Source: Vicingaceae bacterium (lineage in GTDB: Bacteria > Bacteroidota > Bacteroidia > Flavobacteriales_E > Vicingaceae). From it: DNA of 64,000 nt. The number at the start of each line of letters is the position of its first letter. The stretch's first letter is position 1. Both the position numbers and the translations under genes were made by a program. The notes under the pieces were generated by a model that was not told where the DNA came from, did not search any database, and saw only the letters and a list, made by a program, of their open reading frames with translations. The stretch covers positions 36,821 through 100,820 of the forward strand of contig JAHYJH010000001.1 of assembly GCA_019429185.1 (NCBI GenBank). Direction: 5' to 3'. Below are positions 1 to 8,751 of this stretch, one piece after another.

Positions 1-2144
1 TCTGTGTTTGACCAAGCTCCAGGAGTAGTAGGAAAATCGGAAGTTGCACCAAAGCAAGAAGCACAAACCGCTTGATAAACAATCCCTCTTTTATCGAACC
101 TGCTTGTTCCTCCATCCACATGGTCGAAACTGGCATTTCCTCCAAAAAAGGTGGCATATATAATGGTGTTGGCATCTTCAGAAAACATAACTAAATAATA
201 ATCACTTCCATCGGTTGTCGGTTGAATTGCTCCAAGAGTAATAGGTAATCCATTGGTCGTACTATTTGTTGCTAAAGCACTTCCATTTACAGCTCCTCCC
301 CAACCAGAAATAAGAATATAATTACACTCATTCACTAAGAATGCAGAAAGAGCAATATCAATTTGTCCAGAACTTGTTCCGAAAGTAGTTGAGAAAACGG
401 TGGTTGATAAATCGGGAGTGAGTTTATGGATAAACTGACCACTATTAGGATTGTTGTAAACTGTTGCAGGAAATATGGGATAACCACCAACTGTTTGCCC
501 AACAACAAAAACATTATCTGCTGTGTCTAATTGGACAAAATAGCATTGGTTGTAAGAGCTTGCTGTTCCTATGTAAGTGGAAGCAATAAGGTTGGTAGCT
601 GAGTTATTTATTTTGGCAACCCAACCGTCAGTATTTCCTAAACTTGTCGGGTTTAATGTTGTTGGAGTTGTCGGAAAATTAGAACTTGTTGTTCCTCCTG
701 CAACTAAAATATCGCCCGTAGTAGAAAATTGAAGGGAATAGGCAGCATCTAAGCCAGTACCACCAATGTAAGTAGAAAAAAGTAATGTATTTAAATTGGG
801 TGATAATTTGAATACGCAACCATCACTAGATCCAGCATTGTTTGTTTGAATAACTCCAGCAGTTACAGGAAAATCGGTTGAATTAGTTACAGTAGCAACA
901 TATACATTGTCATTTGCATCTACAATAATTTCTCCTCTGTGGTCATCTGCATAATTGTATTTTAGAGGTGCAGCACTGTTAAGTCCGTCATTTGAGGATC
1001 CTCCAACAAAAGTGGAAGCCAACAAGACTTGTCCGTTAGCACTAAATTTGGAAACATAAATATCATAACCACTATTTTTAACGGTGGAATAAGCTCCAGC
1101 AGTTGTTGGAAAATTGGGAGAATTGGTTGTACCAAAAACAAGCAATTCATCGTTGCTGTTCACAATTAAACTATGAGGATAATCGGCACCAGCCCCTCCT
1201 AAGTAGGTTGAATATTCCAAAAGAGAACCATTGGTTGAAAATTTACTTATAGAAATATCGGTATAACCTCCTCCAAAGAGTACTTGAATGGCTCCTAAAG
1301 TTAGCGGATAACCAGTACCGAAACTTACTCCTCCACCAAATAAGTTTCCAGCATCGTTAAATGTGGAAGTAAATCCCCAATTATCAACTGTTGCCCCAGA
1401 GTAGGAAGCAAAAATAAGTGCAGGATCAATAATTAACGGATATGCTTTGTTATATCCTTTTGGAAACTTGAAGGAGAGTGTTTTATTTTCTAATACGAAA
1501 CTGCATTTAACTTCTTTTTCGATGCCATTAATGAGTTGATAAGCGTAAGGTTTTTGTTCAATAATTTCATTTACAGATGTTTTTATATGTAAGTTTCCGT
1601 TTTTTAAAAATAATTCATCAACACCTTTATAGTCTAATTGAATTTGATTAGGATTCCCTTCAGGGAGAACAATAAAATCATATTTTAAAATTCCTTTATT
1701 TAGATAGAATTTTAAATCAATGTTTTTGTAGAGTTCTTGATAAGCAACTTCTTCATATTTTTTCACATTGGAAGCCCATTTTGATTGGTCATTTCCTACA
1801 AAATAATTTTCATAATCGGGACGAACTTTTGATGTTTTAAAGGTAGGAGTGAGGGCATTTTTAAATTCTACTTTAAAAGCGTGCATATTAATAATAGAAT
1901 CTTGATGTGTTGGATTTTTGATAAATTGATGGTGTAATTCATCAATTCTATTCAAATCTTCTTCCTTATAAAAACGGTAGGTTAGGGCATTTTCTTCAAT
2001 AAATAAATCACCAGCAGGTATTCGGGCACGAAACATTACATTTTCTTCCCATTGTCCTTTATTTTCACGAAACTCTATATAAGGTCGCTGAGCAAGAGCT
2101 AACATACTTACTAATAAAAACAATATGAGTATGAGTTTTCTCAA
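1..2144 (-). CDS. Large secreted DUF7948/SBBP beta-propeller protein, 3' end beyond the window
   Basis: Partial gene: the reading frame is open from a TTG codon at 2144 to the left edge (about 714 codons) and is missing from the ORF track because its stop lies outside. The N-terminus is a signal peptide (RKLILILFLLVSMLALAQ) followed by ENKGQWEENV, the start of the DUF7948 domain found in T9SS-exported Bacteroidota proteins. Later come repeated Gly/Thr-rich propeller blades (SBBP-like) and the segment DHVDGGTSRFDKRGIVYQA. The same segments occur in the gene at 58115-62344, so the two are paralogues. By analogy with that paralogue the missing C-terminus probably carries a PKD and a type B sorting domain (inference). 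No in-frame ATG lies upstream before a TAG; TTG was chosen because it precedes the whole signal peptide. Likely exported and cell-surface; the precise function is unknown. Confidence 0.85.
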   Translation of the reverse strand, partial: MRKLILILFLLVSMLALAQRPYIEFRENKGQWEENVMFRARIPAGDLFIEENALTYRFYKEEDLNRIDELHHQFIKNPTHQDSIINMHAFKVEFKNALTPTFKTSKVRPDYENYFVGNDQSKWASNVKKYEEVAYQELYKNIDLKFYLNKGILKYDFIVLPEGNPNQIQLDYKGVDELFLKNGNLHIKTSVNEIIEQKPYAYQLINGIEKEVKCSFVLENKTLSFKFPKGYNKAYPLIIDPALIFASYSGATVDNWGFTSTFNDAGNLFGGGVSFGTGYPLTLGAIQVLFGGGYTDISISKFSTNGSLLEYSTYLGGAGADYPHSLIVNSNDELLVFGTTNSPNFPTTAGAYSTVKNSGYDIYVSKFSANGQVLLASTFVGGSSNDGLNSAAPLKYNYADDHRGEIIVDANDNVYVATVTNSTDFPVTAGVIQTNNAGSSDGCVFKLSPNLNTLLFSTYIGGTGLDAAYSLQFSTTGDILVAGGTTSSNFPTTPTTLNPTSLGNTDGWVAKINNSATNLIASTYIGTASSYNQCYFVQLDTADNVFVVGQTVGGYPIFPATVYNNPNSGQFIHKLTPDLSTTVFSTTFGTSSGQIDIALSAFLVNECNYILISGWGGAVNGSALATNSTTNGLPITLGAIQPTTDGSDYYLVMFSEDANTIIYATFFGGNASFDHVDGGTSRFDKRGIVYQAVCASCFGATSDFPTTPGAWSNT

Positions 2145-2301
2145 GATTAAGGTTTTTTGTATCTAATTGCAATATACAATATTAAGCAATCATAATTGAT
2201 TACTTAGACTTAATTTTTTAATATTGGTTGCTTTATTAACAAATTGTTATAATTAAAGAGAATCCAATTATAGTACTAATTTTTACCTTTTAATAGAACT
2301 A

Positions 2302-2458
2302 ATGAGTCCAGTCTAAAAAGTTAAAAAAATAAAAAATGCCACAAAGTCATTAAGTCACTAAGATGCACAAAGAACTGAATTTTAATATTTTAAACTTCGT
2401 GGTACTTTGAGCCTTTGTGTCTTAGTGGCAAAAAAATGACTTTTTAGACTGCACTCAC
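2302..2458. mobile_element. MITE-like inverted-repeat element with GCCACTAAG core
   Basis: About 157 bp with imperfect terminal inverted repeats (ATGAGTCCAGTCTAAAAAGT against its complement at 2439-2458) and an inner inverted pair, GCCACAAAG...CTTAGTGGC. TA dinucleotides flank both ends. The right TIR makes the stop codon of the lipoprotein at 2458-2874. The inner sequence resembles the repeat around 55217-55455. It fills the gap between the two genes; no coding content is seen. Confidence 0.6.
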
Positions 2459-2874
2459 TAATTAAAAATACGTAGTGTCGCTCCATCAAATGATGTATTG
2501 TATTCTCGAAGTGGAAGTACAGCTGGACCATTTAAAACGCTGCCATCTGTAACTAAAAAACGAGATCCACAACAAGCATCTAATCCTGAAATGTTATTGG
2601 TTTCAATACTTACTAATGCACACGTATTTTGAGGCTGAAAGGTACAATGTCTGTCAAAAGCTCTAAATTGGTCGTTAGATACTTTATAAACAATAATTCC
2701 TCTTGAACCGCCAACTATGTAAATCCAACTGTTAACGGCATTTAAACCAATAAACTGAGGGTCTGTGGTTTGCATAAAAATATTTACATGCACAAAAGGA
2801 ATATTACTATTATCGTCTTTGTTGCATCCTAAAATAAGTAAGAGTATAATAATAAATAATTTATTTTTTTTCAC
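2458..2874 (-). CDS. Rieske-fold-like lipoprotein lacking canonical cluster ligands
   Basis: A 138-residue protein with a lipoprotein signal peptide (lipobox LILGC, lipidated Cys at about residue 17), so probably anchored in the outer or inner membrane. The C-terminal half has the layout of a Rieske [2Fe-2S] domain: a first motif FDRHCTFQ, a second motif ACCGSRF and the closing GSVLNGPAVLPLREY, where Rieske proteins have G..(x)GPAxxPL. The ordinary CxH and CxxH pairs are not intact (CCGS replaces CxxH), so classical cluster binding is doubtful. Short Rieske-like lipoproteins of this kind are known in Bacteroidota; the role is unknown. It stands alone. Its stop codon (TAG) is formed by the terminus of an inverted-repeat element. 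Fold assignment is from motif spacing only. Confidence 0.7.
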   Translation of the reverse strand: MKKNKLFIIILLLILGCNKDDNSNIPFVHVNIFMQTTDPQFIGLNAVNSWIYIVGGSRGIIVYKVSNDQFRAFDRHCTFQPQNTCALVSIETNNISGLDACCGSRFLVTDGSVLNGPAVLPLREYNTSFDGATLRIFN

Positions 2875-2920
2875 GTGTTTATATTTTTATAGTTACACAC
2901 CCCTGCCTCTCTCATCCCGA

Positions 2921-2938
2921 TTCCGATAGCTATCGGAA
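2921..2938. repeat. TTCCGATAGCTATCGGAA palindrome
   Basis: Perfect 18-bp palindrome. The same core recurs at 54886-54903 (18 bp identical), 54835-54850 (CCCGATAGCTATCGGG) and about 41872-41881 (GATAGCTATC). All copies are intergenic or inside MITE-like elements. Confidence 0.75.
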
Positions 2939-3364
2939 CTATTGGGAGGGGAATCCAACGCACAAAGCCAGTAATCATTCTCCTGTGTGTTAAACTTTTT
3001 AGCGTGGTTTTCTAAGTATGTTACTACAAAGTTAACAATATATACTTATTTATACTCAACACAGATAGCTTTTCGGTTTTTTCACTTTTTCTTTTTCTCT
3101 GCGTTAAAATTTTAAACCGTAACTAAGTTATGCTTACAGCTTACACGTAAACTCACTCATTTAACTCCTATACAACTAATTTTTAACTTACTTATTATCA
3201 ATATTTTAAAAATATTGATGTAGAAAATTTAAAGGATCACGCACACCCCTAATCCCTAAAGGGAGTCTACGCACGTGGTAGTGTTGGCACTCTCCACCTC
3301 AGGCGGATTCGGGGATAGCGGAGGGAGTAAATCCTTAATTTCCTTACCGTCTCCTATATAATTA

Positions 3365-3701
3365 GAGTTTGTCCATAATGTCCGATTTATTCAAAGTATC
3401 TATTGTTTTTAAAGGTTTTACTCATTGTTGTTTATTTTTTTTATAGGTATTACTCACTTTTGCTTATTTTTTTTATAAGTGTGAGTGAACTCACTTTGTT
3501 CGGTTCGTGAGCTCACTTCGCTCGGTTCTTCGTTATTCTCGTTTTTTAAATCAGTCATTTACACAAGTAAACTCCTGAATTTAAAAAACTTCGAAACCTC
3601 GAACTCGAACATTACTCACAATATTAAATTGTTTTTTAGTTGTGTTCGTGAGTTCGCTTCGCTCAGTTCTGAACCAAACTCTCGACTTTATGGACAGGCA
3701 C
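3365..3701. mobile_element. Family 1 MITE-like element, copy A (enlarged)
   Basis: Begins TA|GAGTTTGTCCATAATGTCCG and ends TTTATGGACAGGCAC|TA. The core contains TTCTTCGTTATTCTCG and AAACTCCTGAATTTAAAAAA, as in the compact copy at 16276-16418. It is about 190 bp longer because extra sequence, including duplicated GTGAGCTCACTTCGCTCGG-type segments, lies inside. No transposase; non-autonomous. Confidence 0.7.
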
Positions 3702-3932
3702 TAATTAATTTTAATACAATGCATTTTCCAAATTATCTATTTTGAGGTTGGAATTTTTCCATTCCCGCTAACTACTAGCTAAATGCCATGTCTTGATAAA
3801 GAAAAAAAGGGACTACAGGATTAAGATTGAAGTTCTTTTATAAAAACAAATATGCTTTTAAACATAAATTGACATAAAAAATCACTACATACATACTAAT
3901 GTGACTAAAACCATAGGAGTTGATTACGATTT

Positions 3933-3960
3933 ATAGCCCCGACCTTAAGGTTGGGGCTAT
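3933..3960. repeat. GC-rich palindrome downstream of recA
   Basis: ATAGCCCCGACCTTAAGGTTGGGGCTAT forms a strong hairpin with one mismatched pair. It lies about 125 bp beyond the recA stop. There is no T-run on either strand, so it is recorded as a palindromic repeat rather than a clear intrinsic terminator, although it could still protect or end recA mRNA. Confidence 0.55.
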
Positions 3961-4086
3961 TAAAAACAAATAACAAAAGGGCTTTAGCCACATTGTATTA
4001 TTTTATTCTATTATTAGTAAAAAAAATGTTCACAATAAATCCTGTAATGCCGAAAAAAATAAATTCGTCAAAACTCCCAAAAAGTA

Positions 4087-5094
4087 TTACTTATCTTCTA
4101 AAATAGCAATAATTTTTTGTTCTAATTCATCCATTAATTCCGGGTTGTCTTGGATTAATGTTTTTACTGCATCTCTTCCTTGTCCGAGTTTGGTATCGCC
4201 ATAGCTAAACCAACTACCAGATTTTTTAATGATTTCGTGATCCACTGCTAAATCAATAATTTCGCCTACTTTAGAAATTCCTTGACCATACATAATGTCA
4301 AATTCGGCTTTACGGAAAGGAGGAGCCACTTTATTTTTTACGATTTTCACCTTTGTTCGGTTTCCAGTAATTTCTTCACCGTCTTTAATTTGCGTAGCTC
4401 TTCGAATATCAATTCTGATAGAAGCATAAAATTTAAGGGCATTTCCACCTGAGGTAGTTTCTGGGTTTCCGAACATTACTCCAATTTTTTCTCTCAATTG
4501 ATTGATGAAGATGGTACAGCAATTGGCTTTTTGGATAGAAGAAGTTAATTTACGCAATGCCTTAGACATCAAACGTGCTTGTAAACCCATTTGAGAATCG
4601 CCCATTTCGCCTTCAATTTCTGCTTTTGGTGTAAGTGCAGCTACAGAGTCAATAATTAACAAATCAACAGCTCCCGAACGAATAAGGTTGTCTGCAATTT
4701 CCAAAGCTTGTTCGCCATTGTCGGGCTGAGAGATGATTAAATCATCAATGTTTACACCTAAAGCCGTAGCATACGTAGGATCAAAAGCGTGTTCAGCATC
4801 AATAAAAGCAGCAATTCCACCTTGTTTCTGACATTCGGCAATAGCATGAATGGTAAGGGTAGTTTTCCCAGATGATTCTGGTCCATAAATTTCAACTACT
4901 CGTCCTTTTGGATAGCCTTTAATTCCAAGGGCTAAGTCGAGTGTTAATGAACCTGTAGGGATAACATCTACATTTTGAGCGGGAGAATCTCCTAATTTCA
5001 TTACGATGCCTTTTCCATACGACTTTTCAAGTCTGTCCATGGTTAATTGAAGGGCTTTTAATTTTTCTGCATTTACTTCTTTTACTGCTGCCAT
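4087..5094 (-). CDS. recA: Recombinase RecA
   Basis: DNA-dependent ATPase that forms filaments on single-stranded DNA, catalyses homologous strand exchange and triggers LexA-type co-proteolysis. At 335 residues it is close to the usual family length. Walker [10 protein letters not shown] lies at 71-79; [24 protein letters not shown] and [27 protein letters not shown]-type core segments are intact. It starts with ATG ([11 protein letters not shown]). It lies 19 nt downstream of bcp on the same strand, so the two are probably co-transcribed. No SOS box was recognised upstream. Identification is secure. Confidence 0.98.
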   Translation of the reverse strand: MAAVKEVNAEKLKALQLTMDRLEKSYGKGIVMKLGDSPAQNVDVIPTGSLTLDLALGIKGYPKGRVVEIYGPESSGKTTLTIHAIAECQKQGGIAAFIDAEHAFDPTYATALGVNIDDLIISQPDNGEQALEIADNLIRSGAVDLLIIDSVAALTPKAEIEGEMGDSQMGLQARLMSKALRKLTSSIQKANCCTIFINQLREKIGVMFGNPETTSGGNALKFYASIRIDIRRATQIKDGEEITGNRTKVKIVKNKVAPPFRKAEFDIMYGQGISKVGEIIDLAVDHEIIKKSGSWFSYGDTKLGQGRDAVKTLIQDNPELMDELEQKIIAILEDK

Positions 5095-5113
5095 TGTTCT
5101 ATATTTTTGGAGT

Positions 5114-5569
5114 TTAGTTATTTATTATTTGATTGGTGTGATCTTTAGTTTTTACATCGGTTATTATTTTTTCAATTATTCCTTTCTCATCAATAACAAA
5201 AGTTGTTCGGTGAATTCCATTGTAGGTTTTACCCATAAATTTTTTTTCACCCCAAACGCCATAACGGTTTAGTACTTCTTTGGTTACATCTGCCAACAAC
5301 GTAAAATTTAGCTGTTTCTTTTCAATAAATTTTTGATGTGATTTTTCGCTATCTGCACTAATGCCTATTACTTCATATCCTTGTTTTTGTAAGGTGCTAT
5401 AATTATCTCTTAAATTACATGCTTGAACCGTACAACCTGGGGTAGCATCTTTTGGATAAAAATAAATGATTACTTTTTTACCTAAATAATCTGCAATAGC
5501 ATGGGGCTTTCCGTTTTGGTCGTTGATGTTTAATTCTGGCGCTTTATCGCCTTCTTTTAGGTGTGTCAT
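5114..5569 (-). CDS. bcp: Thioredoxin-dependent thiol peroxidase (Bcp/PrxQ)
   Basis: Peroxiredoxin that reduces hydrogen peroxide and organic hydroperoxides in the cytoplasm with electrons from thioredoxin. It has 151 residues, typical of BCP/PrxQ. The active site is [15 protein letters not shown]: peroxidatic Cys46 in the P-x3-T-x2-C context and a resolving Cys five residues later (Cys51), the atypical 2-Cys PrxQ arrangement. [13 protein letters not shown] matches the conserved C-terminal part. It precedes recA by 19 nt and is probably the first gene of that small operon. Confidence 0.95.
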   Translation of the reverse strand: MTHLKEGDKAPELNINDQNGKPHAIADYLGKKVIIYFYPKDATPGCTVQACNLRDNYSTLQKQGYEVIGISADSEKSHQKFIEKKQLNFTLLADVTKEVLNRYGVWGEKKFMGKTYNGIHRTTFVIDEKGIIEKIITDVKTKDHTNQIINN

Positions 5570-6070
5570 ACTTACTTTTTTTTCAGATTTACAAAGTATA
5601 GGAATCTTTTGTGTTTTGACAAGGGAAGGAGGATAAATTTATTAACAAAATTGAGGATTAGTTAATGGTTAATTGTTATTCTTTAATTGCGGTGTACGAC
5701 AAATTTCTCTTTTACTATTTTTCATCGGTTAACAGGAAGTGTGAGGATTTTAACTTTTTCTTTTTGCTTAATCAAAAAGAAACAAAAAATCAAGACTGCT
5801 GATAAAACTCTTGTTTTTTTACTGATAAAATTGCCGCACAACCCAAGCCCTATTGCATTTGTTCTTCGTTGTTGATTTATCAAAGGAATATGCCTACTCT
5901 CTCTTTTGTTTATAAGCAGTTCAAGGATTGCTTTCTTTTGCCATCGCTAATTTTAACAGTTAAAAAAACTAACGAATTTTATCAGAGGTCGCTCCCTTAC
6001 TTAATTCTTGTAATGTTCCAAAACTTTCATTATAATTTTTTTACTGAAAGTGAAATTTGTCGTACACCCG
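5570..6070. other. Intergenic region occupied by a long inverted-repeat element
   Basis: No gene is credible here. The two plus-strand ORFs (5687-5875, 5869-6084) lie inside the inverted-repeat element described separately and have no recognisable protein features. The left flank carries heptamer-like GTTAATGGTTAATTGTTATT, and the right flank starts with the same GTTAATGGTTA. Confidence 0.6.
5691..6068. mobile_element. 378-bp element with perfect 17-bp terminal inverted repeats
   Basis: GGTGTACGACAAATTTC at 5691-5707 is the exact reverse complement of 6052-6068. The interior holds TTTTTCTTTTTGCTTAATC followed by AAAAAGAAACAAAAAATC. A degenerate relative of the TIR and adjacent sequence occurs near 8770-8840 (AACAAATATCCCTTTTATTATTTTTG...AAAAATTTGTC). 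No transposase; interpreted as a non-autonomous element or mobile relic. Confidence 0.55.
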
Positions 6071-7267
6071 TTAATGGTTATTAATTATTGGTTTGTTTCG
6101 GTTTTGTTGAATCACATAAAATGCACCGACAACTCCAATTAAAAATAATATTATAGCTATAATTTCTGCTTGTGTGGCTTTCATACCAAAAATGTTATAA
6201 TCGGGATTTATTCTTATTTTTTCAATAAAAAACCGTTCTATTCCATTAAAAATAAGATAAATAGAAAACATTAAACCGGGAATGGTTATTTTTTTTCTAA
6301 AAAGCCACAGTCCACCAAAAATGATGAATGCCATGATGGTTTCATAAAAAGGAGTGGGCCAAACGGGTTTTTCTAAGGCATAGCAATAGCCTTTTCTACA
6401 TAGTTCTTCGCAATAATTTTCTTCACAAGCAGCAATTAAAATTCCATCTGCATTTACATTGTGCGGATAGGTAAAAGACCACATCCATTCGGGTAAAAAA
6501 CTTAATGCTTCGGGCATGGGCAGTTCGTTAGTTGTCCCCCAATCTCCATCGCCCGAAAGCTGACAACCTATCCTGCCAATTCCGTAAGCCAACATCAATC
6601 CCGGTGCACAAGCATCAATAACATGAACTAATTTTAATCCTTTTTTGTAAGCATAATAAATCACAGCTCCACCGCCAATAATTAAACCTCCATAAATACT
6701 TAGTCCTGATCCAGAAAAAAGCACCCCAATTGGATCTGCAAGAAAGCGTTCTAAATCTTCTATGGCATCAAAAAGTTTTGCTCCTAAAATACCTCCAACG
6801 GCAGCAATAAAAGTCATGTTGCCCACATGTTGGTAAGGGTGCATTTTTTCTTCTACTTCTTTGGGTTCGGGCAAACGCTGTTTTTCGGCATCTCTATATT
6901 TTAAATAAGCAAGTGCAATTGCTCCAACAATTCCTGCAATTAAATTTCCTTTTAAAGAAAGCACAAAATCGGGTAAATCGGCTGTAGCTTCAGCATAATT
7001 AAATAGTATTCCTCCAATTTTGTAGCCTACCACAAATCCAAAAATTCCGTTACCAATCAATTCATTTATACTGGCTTTTTCTCCTTTCACAACTTTTATA
7101 ATGGAGTAGGAGAGAAGTCCTTCGTTTTCTTTTCGTTTCATTTCACGAACAAAAAGTAAGTTGGCTGCAATAAATGCCAACGCTACCATAAATCCAAACA
7201 TAGGTAATGGAAAGGAAAAAGAAATTCCAAATAAATAGTTCAATAAATCAGATAGAAATGGGAACAT
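6071..7267 (-). CDS. lgt: Prolipoprotein diacylglyceryl transferase
   Basis: Integral inner-membrane enzyme that moves diacylglycerol from phosphatidylglycerol to the lipobox cysteine of prolipoproteins, the first step of lipoprotein maturation. Diagnostic segments are SGLSIYGGLIIGG, APGLMLAYGIGRIGCQLSGDGDWG (the Lgt signature with the essential Arg), PTPFYE and FNGIERFFIEKIRIN. Several hydrophobic membrane segments are present. At 398 residues it is longer than proteobacterial Lgt (roughly 290); the extra length is a hydrophobic N-terminal stretch and a Cys-rich loop (CEENYCEELCRKGYC) before PTPFYE. Substrates such as the lipoproteins at 2458, 23513 and 39687 are encoded in the window. The last codons run into a heptamer-like AT repeat. 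Confidence 0.95.
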   Translation of the reverse strand: MFPFLSDLLNYLFGISFSFPLPMFGFMVALAFIAANLLFVREMKRKENEGLLSYSIIKVVKGEKASINELIGNGIFGFVVGYKIGGILFNYAEATADLPDFVLSLKGNLIAGIVGAIALAYLKYRDAEKQRLPEPKEVEEKMHPYQHVGNMTFIAAVGGILGAKLFDAIEDLERFLADPIGVLFSGSGLSIYGGLIIGGGAVIYYAYKKGLKLVHVIDACAPGLMLAYGIGRIGCQLSGDGDWGTTNELPMPEALSFLPEWMWSFTYPHNVNADGILIAACEENYCEELCRKGYCYALEKPVWPTPFYETIMAFIIFGGLWLFRKKITIPGLMFSIYLIFNGIERFFIEKIRINPDYNIFGMKATQAEIIAIILFLIGVVGAFYVIQQNRNKPIINNH

Positions 7268-7279
7268 GAAATAAGTTGT

Positions 7280-7299
7280 TTGTTAATTGTTAATTGTTA
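7280..7299. repeat. Heptanucleotide repeat in the lgt leader
   Basis: TTGTTAA repeated nearly three times (TTGTTAATTGTTAATTGTTA) 13 nt upstream of the lgt start codon. A similar heptamer tract lies just beyond, at 7356-7390. Confidence 0.6.
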
Positions 7300-7313
7300 T
7301 TAGCCCCACCCAA

Positions 7314-7330
7314 CCTCCCCTAAGGGGAGG
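7314..7330. repeat. CCTCCCCTAAGGGGAGG palindrome
   Basis: Perfect GC-rich 17-bp palindrome between mtaB and lgt, followed by GGTTTCCAACACGCAAAGCC. Related GC-rich pieces followed by near-identical wording occur at about 2940-2968 (GGAGGGGAATCCAACGCACAAAGCC) and at 30332-30358. Possibly an attenuating hairpin; there is no clear T-tract. Confidence 0.5.
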
Positions 7331-7355
7331 GGTTTCCAACACGCAAAGCCTTTAC

Positions 7356-7390
7356 TATTTGTTATTTGTTATTTGTTAATTGTCATTTGT
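7356..7390. repeat. Heptanucleotide tandem repeat overlapping the mtaB 3' end
   Basis: Five consecutive 7-mers (TATTTGT x3, TAATTGT, CATTTGT). The mtaB stop codon and last few codons fall inside the tract, so its C-terminal TINK residues are encoded by repeat sequence. Confidence 0.6.
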
Positions 7391-8736
7391 AAGTATTCCA
7401 TCTTTCCACTTCCAACTTCCAGCTTCTGTATTCCATCTACCAACTCCCCAATCATTGTATTTTCATTATCAATAGCAATTAATTTTATGGATTGTATGGT
7501 ATTTTCAAGGGTTGAATCATAAGGTACTTTCACTTTTATATAATTTTCCGTAAATCCACTTAAAAAGCCTTCATGTTGTTCCGTTTCGAGCAATACATTG
7601 AATTTTTTATGGAGGTGTTGTTCGTAGAAAAAGCGTTTTTTCTTTTCGGAAAGGATGTGCAGCATTTTGCTTCTGTCGCTACGTACTTCTTTAGGAACAG
7701 GATTTTCTAATTTAACGGCAGTGGTATTTTGTCTTTCAGAGTAGGTAAAAACGTGCAAATAGGAGATGGGAAGCTCATTTAGAAATTGATAGGTTTCTAA
7801 AAAATCATCGTTTGTTTCGTCAGGAAAACCTACAATAACATCAACTCCTATGCACGCATGAGGCATTTTTTCTTTGATGCGATATACCCGGTCTGCAAAA
7901 AGTTCTTTTTCATATTTTCTTCGCATCATTTTCAATAATTTGTTTGAGCCAGATTGCAAAGGAATGTGAAAGTGCGGCATAAATTTAGTTGATTGTGCTA
8001 CAAAATCTATGGTTGCATTTGTTAGTAAGTTGGGTTCGATGGATGATATTCTATAGCGATTAATTTTTTGAATTTTATTGAGTTCAATAACCAATTGATG
8101 AAAGCTTTCATTGTCATTTCCTTGTCCGAAATCGCCAATGTTTACACCTGTTAGCACAACTTCATTCACGTTGGTTAACGCAATTTCTTGAGCTACTTTT
8201 ATGGTTTCGGCTATGGAATTGTTTCTGCTTTTCCCACGAGCCAACGGAATGGTGCAGAACGAACAAAAATAATCGCAACCATCTTGTATTTTCAGAAAAG
8301 AACGAGTTCGGTCTCCCTGCGAAAAAGAAGGAATAAATTGGTTTACTTCTTTGATTTTAGATGCAAAAATTTGAGCGGTTTCGTTCTTTTCAATTTGAGT
8401 TAGATGTTCAATGATTTTAAACTTTTCGGAAGCACCCAACACCAAATCAACACCATAAATTTTTGCAATTTCTTCGGGTTTCAATTGAGCATAACAACCA
8501 ATAATGGCAACAAATGCATTAGGATTTATTTTTAATGCTTTATTTACAAGTTGCTTACATTTTTTATCTGCATTTTCGGTAACGGAACAGGTGTTTATCA
8601 CATACACATCGGGTGTATCATCAAAATCAACACGAGCAAATCCTTCATCCTCAAACATACGTGCTATGGAAGATGTTTCTGAAAAATTCAGTTTACAACC
8701 AAGTGTATATAAAGAGACTTTTTTATTTGGATTCAT
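7369..8736 (-). CDS. mtaB: tRNA t6A37 methylthiotransferase MtaB
   Basis: Radical-SAM enzyme that converts N6-threonylcarbamoyladenosine at position 37 of ANN-decoding tRNAs to its 2-methylthio derivative. It has 455 residues. The N-terminal MTTase domain has TLGCKLN (Cys14), INTCSVT (Cys50) and GCYAQ (Cys81), the ligands of the auxiliary cluster; GCKLN is typical of MtaB rather than MiaB. The radical-SAM motif is DGCDYFCSFCTIPLARG (Cys154, 158, 161). A TRAM-like C-terminal region follows. The start is ATG, eight nt from a TAnnTTTG promoter element (minus strand), so the mRNA may be nearly leaderless. Confidence 0.95.
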   Translation of the reverse strand: MNPNKKVSLYTLGCKLNFSETSSIARMFEDEGFARVDFDDTPDVYVINTCSVTENADKKCKQLVNKALKINPNAFVAIIGCYAQLKPEEIAKIYGVDLVLGASEKFKIIEHLTQIEKNETAQIFASKIKEVNQFIPSFSQGDRTRSFLKIQDGCDYFCSFCTIPLARGKSRNNSIAETIKVAQEIALTNVNEVVLTGVNIGDFGQGNDNESFHQLVIELNKIQKINRYRISSIEPNLLTNATIDFVAQSTKFMPHFHIPLQSGSNKLLKMMRRKYEKELFADRVYRIKEKMPHACIGVDVIVGFPDETNDDFLETYQFLNELPISYLHVFTYSERQNTTAVKLENPVPKEVRSDRSKMLHILSEKKKRFFYEQHLHKKFNVLLETEQHEGFLSGFTENYIKVKVPYDSTLENTIQSIKLIAIDNENTMIGELVDGIQKLEVGSGKMEYLQMTINK

Positions 8737-8743
8737 AAGGTTG

Positions 8744-8751
8744 CAAAAGTA
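8744..8751 (-). promoter_or_regulatory. Bacteroidota -7 element of mtaB
   Basis: TACTTTTG on the minus strand matches TAnnTTTG and ends eight nt before the mtaB ATG, predicting a transcript with almost no leader. Consensus match only. Confidence 0.5.

Larger units (their letters stand above)
2875..4086. other. Gene-free, repeat-dense intergenic region
   Basis: About 1.2 kb between the Rieske-like lipoprotein and recA with no credible gene. It holds a perfect 18-bp palindrome at 2921-2938, GC-rich fragments (CCCTAAAGGGAG near 3255; CTCAGGCGGATTCGGGG near 3300), a roughly 38-bp imperfect tandem duplication of TACTCAnTnTTGnTTATTTT (about 3418-3478), an enlarged MITE-like element (3365-3701) and a GC-rich palindrome (3933-3960). 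The ORF at 3485-3745 is only a translation of the repeat. The region looks like a landing zone for small elements. Confidence 0.7.

Noticed and set aside
3485-3745. 86-residue ORF between the lipoprotein and recA
   Set aside because: It lies inside an enlarged MITE-like element; its translation only reflects repeat DNA shared with other copies and has no protein-like features.
3933-3960. Intrinsic terminator of recA
   Set aside because: The hairpin is strong but lacks a U-run on the recA strand and is over 100 bp from the stop; kept as a palindrome only.
5687-6084. Two short plus ORFs between bcp and lgt
   Set aside because: Both are contained in the inverted-repeat element, with no signal, domain or plausible start.
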